Assembly (NCBI GenBank): GCA_038231495.1
Contig: JBBRLG010000209.1
Span: 1-11,570 of the forward strand
Origin: JBBRLG01 sp038231495
GTDB lineage: Bacteria > Planctomycetota > Planctomycetia > Gemmatales > Gemmataceae
Length of the DNA: 11,570 nucleotides
Reading direction: 5' to 3'
The notes under the pieces were generated by a model. The model saw only the letters and a list, made by a program, of their open reading frames with translations. It did not search any database and was not told where the DNA came from. The translations under genes and the position numbers were made by a program. Shown one piece after another: positions 6,557 through 11,570 of this stretch (within the stretch, counting starts at the first letter, position 1; each line of letters begins with the position of its first letter).

Positions 6557-8473
6557 ATGTTGCAAACCTGTTCGCGGACTCGTCGCGGCTTGTGGCTCCT
6601 GGCGTTGTTCCTGACAACCGCCGTGGGGTTTGCCACCTACCGCCACTCCGCGTTTGCCGTCTGGAATGATAGCCCGTGCGTCTTCCACCCGCCCGACGCC
6701 GACGAGCCAAATCCGCACTGGGCGGCAGCGCACGACCTTTCTCAACCGTCGGCGTTGTCGGACTTGTGGACCGGTGGCGGCGGGGCGTTCCAATCCGTCC
6801 AGGGCGGCGGGTATCGCCCGCTTTCGGAATTGTGGACCTTCGTCGCGGCTTATTTCTTTTACGACCCGCGTTGCCTGCCGTATCCACTGCTGCTCGTCGT
6901 CGGCGCGCTTCACGGCGCGCTGGCCGTCAGCCTCTTCGCGGTCGCCCGGCGTTTTGTCCGCCGCGATCTGACTGCGTTAGGGGTTGTTTTGTTGGTGTTG
7001 GCCTCGCCGCCCCTGGTCGCCAGCTCCTGGGTGTGCGTCGCCGGGGTTCAGGTATTGGTGCCCTTGCTCTTTTGCATTTCATTGTTGTGCTACTGGAACG
7101 TGGTCGAGAACCGGTTCCGAATTCCGTTCGGGATTGTATTGGTCTTACTGCTATTCCTTGGCCCGTGGGTGCGAGAATTCTTTGGACTGAACGCGCTGTT
7201 GCTGATACTGCTCGAATGGCGGCGCGTGCGACGGCCAACGTGGTTGATGGGAGTCGCGGCCCTCGGCTTCCTGCACGCTCTGTTTCCCACCGCCCTGGTC
7301 CACTGGCTTTGCTTGCCCGGATTGCCGTTGCAGCCCGTCTACCGCCTGGGGACCTTGGCCGGGGCGCTCGGCAAGGATGAGATTCGCTGGGAGGCGGCCT
7401 GGCATTTTCTGCCGCTGTTGCCGCCCTTGCTTTGGGTCTGTGGCGGCGCGGAGGCCGTCGCCCGTTTCTTCGACCGCTCCCAGGCTTCATTAAATCAGAA
7501 AGACACCTGGAGCGACCGGATCGAACGCGGCATTCAGCGCGCGGCCCTGCCGTGCTGGCTGGTGTTGCTGTTCGTGGTAGTCGTGGCGCCGCAACTGCGA
7601 GGCTACACGGGCGTGGCCCTGTGCCTGGGGTTGGCGGCGTTGGGGCTGCGCCGCGACCTGTTTCTGGGGTGTTGGTTCCTGTTGACGTTCGTGCCGATCT
7701 TGCGCGTGTTCACCGAACACGTCCACTTCCTCTACGCCATGCCGCCGGCGGCCCTCATCCTGGCGCAAGCCGCGGAGTCGCTCTGGCTGCGCCTCGAAGG
7801 TCGGCCCGGCCTGGTGCGCGTGCGTTATGCTTTGGCCGGCGTCCTGGCCGTCGTCGGCACCGACCAGGCGCTGAATGTTTACGGGTCCTACTGCGTCAAT
7901 CACGCGGCTTACGAGGGCATCGACACCACGGCCGACTGGTTCCGCGGCCACGTCCCCGAGGGTTCCGTGGTCGTGTCCAACGTCATTCACGGCGAAGAGA
8001 TCAAGTGGCGCAGCGGCAATCACGTCCGGAATTATTGGACCATCGGCGCGGGCATCAACGACCCGCGCCGGGCCGTGGAACAGCCGGCCGAGCTGGAGGC
8101 GCTCCTGGCCCGCGCCGGACCCCATCCCGTCTATTTTCTCGATGTCGATTTCGACAACCCGCCGTGCAAGGCCCAGTACCACCGCCACAAATACGTTCAT
8201 CAACTGGACATCGCCCGCCACGACCTGGGCATCGTCCACATGACCGCGGCGCGTTACCTGTTTGTCGATCCGCTGCGCTACCTGGTGCCGAGGGAGTTCC
8301 AGCCGTTCCTGGGCGCGCCGGATTTGGTGAACGACTTCGGACGCAGGCTGTCGCCCGGCCGACCTTTCGTCCAGGAAGTCGTCGCGCAGTACCACGTCTA
8401 TGAAGTGTTGGACCGGAAACGCGAGGATGCGGAAGGTTCGGCGGTCGCCGGCGCTGGTCTGAAGGCTCCCTGA
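6557..8473 (+). CDS. Polytopic membrane protein resembling GT-C glycosyltransferases
   Basis: With the ATG at 6557 the protein is 638 aa; a TTG at 6539 would add six residues. A first membrane helix covers about 11-28. It is followed by an exoplasmic-type loop with FAVWNDSP (33-40), DADEP (47-51) and GGYRPLSELW (84-93). The YRPL motif and this layout recall GT-C enzymes of the O-mannosyl/TMTC and polyprenyl-phosphate-sugar type. About 10-12 further hydrophobic segments lie between 108 and 440. PWVREFFG (203-210) falls where such proteins often have a conserved 'KE' pair. Residues about 441-638 are soluble and contain WFRGHVPEGSVVVSN (461-475) and YFLDVDFDNP (526-535); similar tails in GT-C proteins lie outside the cytoplasm. 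A role in moving a sugar from a lipid carrier to protein or glycan at the membrane is inferred from fold-level resemblance. It could equally be an uncharacterised membrane protein. It is divergent from the two-domain glycosyltransferase and convergent with opcA. Confidence 0.75.
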   Translation: MLQTCSRTRRGLWLLALFLTTAVGFATYRHSAFAVWNDSPCVFHPPDADEPNPHWAAAHDLSQPSALSDLWTGGGGAFQSVQGGGYRPLSELWTFVAAYFFYDPRCLPYPLLLVVGALHGALAVSLFAVARRFVRRDLTALGVVLLVLASPPLVASSWVCVAGVQVLVPLLFCISLLCYWNVVENRFRIPFGIVLVLLLFLGPWVREFFGLNALLLILLEWRRVRRPTWLMGVAALGFLHALFPTALVHWLCLPGLPLQPVYRLGTLAGALGKDEIRWEAAWHFLPLLPPLLWVCGGAEAVARFFDRSQASLNQKDTWSDRIERGIQRAALPCWLVLLFVVVVAPQLRGYTGVALCLGLAALGLRRDLFLGCWFLLTFVPILRVFTEHVHFLYAMPPAALILAQAAESLWLRLEGRPGLVRVRYALAGVLAVVGTDQALNVYGSYCVNHAAYEGIDTTADWFRGHVPEGSVVVSNVIHGEEIKWRSGNHVRNYWTIGAGINDPRRAVEQPAELEALLARAGPHPVYFLDVDFDNPPCKAQYHRHKYVHQLDIARHDLGIVHMTAARYLFVDPLRYLVPREFQPFLGAPDLVNDFGRRLSPGRPFVQEVVAQYHVYEVLDRKREDAEGSAVAGAGLKAP

Positions 8474-8498
8474 GAGGGTCAACGTCTTTGGCGAGCCC

Positions 8499-8567
8499 CG
8501 TAGCCGCAAGCGGCTCGCTTGCAGGCTCTGGCGACGGGAGCCTGCAAGCGGGCCGCTTGCGGCTACG
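8499..8567. repeat. Hairpin A: 30-bp arms, one mismatch
   Basis: 8499-8528 pairs with 8538-8567 with one mismatch, around a 9-nt loop (8529-8537). The arms contain the internally repetitive motif GCCGCAAGCGG. The single mismatch and short loop suggest that complementarity is maintained or recent. Confidence 0.88.
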
Positions 8568-8579
8568 AGCGACGGTGAG

Positions 8580-8638
8580 CGGGAGCGTAAGCGACCGGAG
8601 TGCGTTTCAGTGATACACTCCGGTCGCTTACGCTCCCG
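8580..8638. repeat. Hairpin B: perfect 23-bp arms
   Basis: 8580-8602 is the exact reverse complement of 8616-8638, with a 13-nt loop (8603-8615). Pairing can continue past a bulged A8639 (8577-8579 with 8640-8642), which would compete with the outer stem of the composite element. Confidence 0.9.
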
Positions 8639-8666
8639 ACTCGCCAAAACTCGAAGTAAGGCGCAA

Positions 8667-9788
8667 TTAACCCAACAAACTCTTCGCCATCACCTGGGCG
8701 ACCTGCATGCTCTCGCGGAACACCGGGTCGCGCTCGCGGTCCGACAACTGCCGGCCGATTACCTCCGCGGGCGACTGCTCCGGCACCATGAGCGTCCGCG
8801 GCTCGGCCTCGACGCCTTCCAGCCGGATAATCAGCTTGTCCGCACCCTCTGCCGACAGGTCCAGCGTCACCGGCTTACCGTCCAGGACACAGCGGATGCG
8901 CATGCCCTGAACCTCCGGCGACCCGTTTTCCAGGCGCTTGATGCGAAAACGCACGTCGCCCTGCGGCGCCTGGAAGTGCCAGGCCATTTCGACCCCCTGC
9001 TGCACGTTGCCGGTCTGCACGCGCCAGCCCACGCGCGCCGCCAACCAGCTTACCAGCTCCCACGCCTGTACCACCGCGTGCGGGCCGTGGGCCACCGACA
9101 CCTCGGTCACGGTCGCCACGTCCACCGGCTCCAACGCCTGCGTCACCAGCCGCCGCCAGAACTTCAGCCGCCGCCAGTTCAGGTCCGACGCCACCCGCCA
9201 ACGGTTGGCGTCCGCGAAACGCTCCACACCCTCCAGCCAACTCGCCGTCGCCGCCACGCCGCGGGCCGGGTCCTGCCAGCCCAGGCTGTCGTACATGATC
9301 TGCTGGGCGTGCTCCCCCAACTCGTACAGGAGGTTGCCGGCCAGCGCCGGCGGCTCCGGCGACGCCCACCACAAGTTCGTCGGTAAATCGCCGATCATCA
9401 GCGACCGCACCGCGAACGGCAGCCGGTCCGCCAACGCCGCCGGGGCGCTTAATAACACCTGCTCCGAACACGCCTGTTGATGGCCGCTCAAGTCGCGCGC
9501 CTTGACCCGCACCGCGGCCTCGATTTTGGACTCGGAAGACCCGTTATCTCCCACAAGCAACAACACCCGCGCCGGGTGGACGGCCACCACCTCCGGTATC
9601 TGGGCGGCGATGCGCGTCGCGGTTTCCTCGCAATGGCAGTAGATGACGAGGTTGGACATGCGCACCAGCTGCACGACTTCCTTCTTGCCGTCGCGCAAGG
9701 TGCCCAGCTGCCGGGTCAACGCGGCCTCCACGTCCTGGAGCGCCACCGGCATCGCGTCGGCGAGGAGCGGTTTCGTCGTCGCGGTCAT
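8667..9788 (-). CDS. opcA: Glucose-6-phosphate dehydrogenase assembly protein OpcA
   Basis: The 373-aa protein starts at ATG 9788 and overlaps the zwf stop codon as ATGA, with GGAGG 5 nt upstream. OpcA proteins of cyanobacteria and actinobacteria promote assembly or activation of G6PDH and are redox-linked in cyanobacteria. Family signatures visible are LVRMSNLVIYC (41-51), HPARVLLLV (71-79), the ACSEQVLLS segment (106-114) and the hallmark LMIGDLPTNLWW (130-141). The C-terminal half has a YDSLGW/RW-rich helical region followed by a beta-rich part ending in RIRCVLDGKPVTLDL-like strands. It is cytoplasmic, with no membrane segment or signal peptide. A longer upstream frame exists, but that part is antisense-frame shadow of zwf. 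Cotranscription and translational coupling with zwf support joint function. Confidence 0.93.
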   Translation of the reverse strand: MTATTKPLLADAMPVALQDVEAALTRQLGTLRDGKKEVVQLVRMSNLVIYCHCEETATRIAAQIPEVVAVHPARVLLLVGDNGSSESKIEAAVRVKARDLSGHQQACSEQVLLSAPAALADRLPFAVRSLMIGDLPTNLWWASPEPPALAGNLLYELGEHAQQIMYDSLGWQDPARGVAATASWLEGVERFADANRWRVASDLNWRRLKFWRRLVTQALEPVDVATVTEVSVAHGPHAVVQAWELVSWLAARVGWRVQTGNVQQGVEMAWHFQAPQGDVRFRIKRLENGSPEVQGMRIRCVLDGKPVTLDLSAEGADKLIIRLEGVEAEPRTLMVPEQSPAEVIGRQLSDRERDPVFRESMQVAQVMAKSLLG

Positions 9789-11404
9789 AGCGTCCTCCAT
9801 TGCCGGCCGTCCTCTTGAATCAGGCGGTCCGCTTCGACCGGGCCCCAGGTGCCGCACTGGTATTCCGGCAAGTGCAGCGCCCGCTCGTGCCCCCACCAGT
9901 CCAGGACCGGCATGACCTCCTCCCACGCCGCCACCACGCCGTCGCGGCGCATGAACAGCGTCGCGTCGCCGGCCATCACGTCCAGGATCAGGCGCTCGTA
10001 CGCCTCCGGACTCGACGTGCCGAAATTGGCGTAATTGAACTCCATTTTCACCGGATAGATGCGCACTTTCGGGCCGGGCAGCTTCGACGCGATGCGCATC
10101 GACATGCCCTCTTCCGGCTGCACCTTCAAGGTCAGCACGGTCGGCTCCAACGGCACCTCGGGGTGGTCGTTGAACAGGACCGACGGCACGTCCTTGAACT
10201 GAATGGCGACCTCGCTCGAACGCTTGGGTAGGCGCTTGCCGGTACGCAGGTAGAACGGCACGTTGGCCCAGCGCCAGTTGTCGATGAACAGCCGCATGGC
10301 GACGAACGTTTCCGTGTTCGAGTTGACCGACGGCGGCGGGATCGGCTTCTTGACGACCTCGTCGTAATAACGGCGGACTTCGTTGCGGTAGCCCGGCACG
10401 CGCAGGCCGTGGACGTCGCCTTCGATGTATTGACCGCGGACCACGTTCTGCTTGACCTCCGCGGGCGTCATGTGCCGGAGGCAGTGCAGGACGTTCGCCT
10501 TGGCGTCGCGCACCACGTCGGGTTCCAGCGAGTGCGGCGGCTCCATCGCGCAAATGCACAGCACCTGGAGCATGTGGTTTTGCACCATGTCGCGCAGCGC
10601 GCCGATGCCCTCGTAGTAGCCAATGCGGCTGGCCGTCATCTTGCCGGTGTCGGCGTCGAACTGGGCCAACCCTTCCTCCTCGGCGACGGTGATTTGCACG
10701 TGGTCGATGTACTTAGCGTTCCACAGCGGCTCGAAGATGCTGTTGGCGAAGCGCAGGACCAACAGGTTTTGCACCGTCTCCTTGCCGAGGTAATGGTCGA
10801 TCCGATAAGTCTGTTTCTCGGCAAAGGCCTGGTCCACGACGCGAATGACCTCGCGGGCCGATTCCAGGTCGCGGCCGATCGGCTTCTCGACGACGGCCCG
10901 GGTGAAGGCCACTTCCTCCTTGGGGTCGTTGACCATGCCGGCCTCGCCGAGATGCTTGACGCACGTCTCGACGAACTGGGGCGGCACCGCCAAGTAGAAG
11001 ACGCGGCTGCCGGGGATGCCGAACTGCTGATCGACGGCGGTAAGCTTATTCTTGAGTTTTTCGTAGGCCCGCGCGTCGTCGAAGCTGCCGGGGATGTAGG
11101 ACAGGCACCGCGCAAAGTCGGCCCAGTGGGCTTCTTCGAGCGCCTGACGTGAGAAGCGTTCGATGCCGTCGCGGGCGCGCTTGCGGATGTAGTCGTCGGG
11201 GTCGCCGGCGTCGGCGTCCTTGGTGCTGGGCAGGCCGAAGCAGACGACGGCGAAGTGCGAGGGCAGTTGGCCGTCCTTGTTGAGGTTGTAGACCGCGGGC
11301 AGCAGCTTGCGCCACGCCAGATCGCCGTCGCCGCCGAAGATGACGAGGACGCACGGCTGCGGCAGCAGGGACTTGGCCGCGCCGGGAGTGCCGGGGAGGG
11401 GCAT
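9785..11404 (-). CDS. zwf: Glucose-6-phosphate 1-dehydrogenase
   Basis: The 539-aa cytoplasmic enzyme oxidises glucose 6-phosphate to 6-phosphogluconolactone with NAD(P)+, the first step of the oxidative pentose phosphate pathway. The coenzyme motif is FGGDGDLAWRKLLP (23-36), matching GASGDLxxRKLxP but with Gly25 and Asp26 instead of Ala and Ser. VEKPIG (172-177), the active-site signature RIDHYLGKE (201-209; His204, Lys208) and YYEGIGALRDMVQNH (263-277) are intact. PFYLRTGKRL lies further on, and the C-terminal WEEVMPVLDWW region is typical. Length is slightly above the usual 480-510, mostly from an N-terminal extension and C-terminal tail. The ATG at 11404 has AGGAG 10 nt upstream. It is first in an operon with opcA, and a long nested palindrome lies just upstream. 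Confidence 0.97.
   Translation of the reverse strand: MPLPGTPGAAKSLLPQPCVLVIFGGDGDLAWRKLLPAVYNLNKDGQLPSHFAVVCFGLPSTKDADAGDPDDYIRKRARDGIERFSRQALEEAHWADFARCLSYIPGSFDDARAYEKLKNKLTAVDQQFGIPGSRVFYLAVPPQFVETCVKHLGEAGMVNDPKEEVAFTRAVVEKPIGRDLESAREVIRVVDQAFAEKQTYRIDHYLGKETVQNLLVLRFANSIFEPLWNAKYIDHVQITVAEEEGLAQFDADTGKMTASRIGYYEGIGALRDMVQNHMLQVLCICAMEPPHSLEPDVVRDAKANVLHCLRHMTPAEVKQNVVRGQYIEGDVHGLRVPGYRNEVRRYYDEVVKKPIPPPSVNSNTETFVAMRLFIDNWRWANVPFYLRTGKRLPKRSSEVAIQFKDVPSVLFNDHPEVPLEPTVLTLKVQPEEGMSMRIASKLPGPKVRIYPVKMEFNYANFGTSSPEAYERLILDVMAGDATLFMRRDGVVAAWEEVMPVLDWWGHERALHLPEYQCGTWGPVEADRLIQEDGRQWRTL
9794..9798 (-). promoter_or_regulatory. Shine-Dalgarno site of opcA inside zwf
   Basis: Minus-strand GGAGG lies 5 nt before the opcA ATG (9788-9786). 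An in-frame ATG at 9800 sits directly in front of this site and is therefore less likely to be the start. Confidence 0.75.
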
Positions 11405-11414
11405 GGCGGTGAAT

Positions 11415-11419
11415 CTCCT
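11415..11419 (-). promoter_or_regulatory. Shine-Dalgarno site of zwf
   Basis: Minus-strand AGGAG lies 10 nt before the ATG at 11404 and supports that start. Confidence 0.65.
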
Positions 11420-11445
11420 GGGTAATAAGGGGTCCCTTTCACCAA

Positions 11446-11548
11446 TATACTCAACGCGGCCCGGTTTGACACAAGCCTGAAGCGCAAGCGAAGGATAGTC
11501 CTTCGCTTGCGCTTCAGGCTTGTGTCAGAGTCCCCCGCGTTGAGTATA
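11446..11548. repeat. Nested palindrome upstream of zwf
   Basis: The outer arms TATACTCAACGCGG (11446-11459) and its exact reverse complement (11535-11548) enclose a 7 x 7 nt unpaired segment and a perfect 29-bp inner inverted repeat (11467-11495 with 11499-11527) around a 3-nt loop. There is no T-run typical of a terminator. It ends 27 nt from the zwf Shine-Dalgarno site, so it overlaps the likely promoter or 5' leader of zwf-opcA. The loop region carries AAGGATAGTC, also found at the right end of the 6242-6389 element. Confidence 0.9.
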
Positions 11549-11570
11549 ACGTCCCGGTTGTTGGGTGCCA

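Larger units (their letters stand above)
8487..8648. repeat. Composite palindromic element: two long hairpins inside an outer inverted repeat
   Basis: TTTGGCGAG (8487-8495) and CTCGCCAAA (8640-8648) are reverse complements enclosing two adjacent hairpins (8499-8567 and 8580-8638). As a single strand it could fold as a three-way junction with very stable arms. It fills most of the 193-bp gap between convergent genes, where a bidirectional terminator might be expected, but no T-run follows either hairpin. No target-site duplication is obvious at the ends. Translating it gives the Arg/Ser-rich peptides often mis-annotated as hypothetical proteins; I do not regard these as real. Confidence 0.8.

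Noticed and set aside
7490..8647. 385-codon open frame on the minus strand opposite the GT-C-like gene
   Set aside because: It is antisense to a protein with clear membrane helices, begins in the palindromic element, and its translation is Arg/Gln/His-rich with no recognisable domain; it is a product of high GC.
8487..8648. Intrinsic bidirectional terminator
   Set aside because: The position between convergent genes fits, but there is no T-run after either hairpin and the arms are much longer than usual, so only a repeat is called; factor-assisted termination here remains possible.
9789..10559. Upstream extension of the opcA frame to 10559
   Set aside because: It lies wholly within zwf in another frame, is low-complexity Arg/Gly-rich, and opcA has its own ATG with a Shine-Dalgarno site at the zwf stop.
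10409..11152. 247-codon plus-strand frame opposite zwf
   Set aside because: Its Val/Leu/His/Asp-rich translation is the mirror of zwf codons; zwf motifs are unambiguous.
1..11570. CRISPR array
   Set aside because: The repeats are single inverted pairs, not regularly spaced direct repeats, and no cas gene is present.

Overview
The window looks like chromosomal DNA of a high-GC planctomycete, most likely from the Gemmataceae. This is inferred from three things: a zwf-opcA pair outside an obvious cyanobacterial or actinobacterial context, large multi-domain glycosyltransferases beside a TTG-tolerant, GC-rich coding style, and long near-perfect palindromes in several intergenic gaps. The species cannot be named from this evidence.

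Layout: (1) 1-181 holds a perfect 25-bp inverted repeat and the leader of a plus-strand glycan operon. (2) 182-4247 (+) is a three-gene cluster: a GT-A glycosyltransferase, a UDP-galactopyranose mutase (glf), and a composite glycosyltransferase whose start lies inside glf. (3) 4255-6219 (-) is a tandem two-domain family 2 glycosyltransferase converging on the cluster with only 7 bp between stop codons; its first catalytic domain has lost the DxD motif. (4) 6220-6556 is a divergent intergenic region dominated by a 148-bp palindromic element. (5) 6557-8473 (+) encodes a polytopic membrane protein resembling GT-C glycosyltransferases. (6) 8474-8666 separates convergent genes and is almost filled by a composite element of two long hairpins enclosed by a 9-bp outer inverted repeat. 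(7) 8667-11404 (-) is the zwf-opcA operon (glucose-6-phosphate dehydrogenase and its assembly/activation protein, ATGA-coupled). (8) 11405-11570 holds a nested palindrome upstream of zwf.

How the genes fit together: Glf would make UDP-galactofuranose, and the neighbouring glycosyltransferases are candidates to place it, with other sugars, on a surface glycan, glycoprotein or exopolysaccharide. The GT-C-like protein could use a lipid-linked sugar at the membrane. No polymerase, flippase or export gene is visible, so the glycan is undefined. zwf-opcA is a separate housekeeping unit feeding the oxidative pentose phosphate pathway.

No tRNA, rRNA, CRISPR array, transposase or phage gene was seen. 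The genes belong to known families. The least explained content is the set of long palindromic elements, each with a different sequence but a similar nested architecture, found in four of the intergenic regions.
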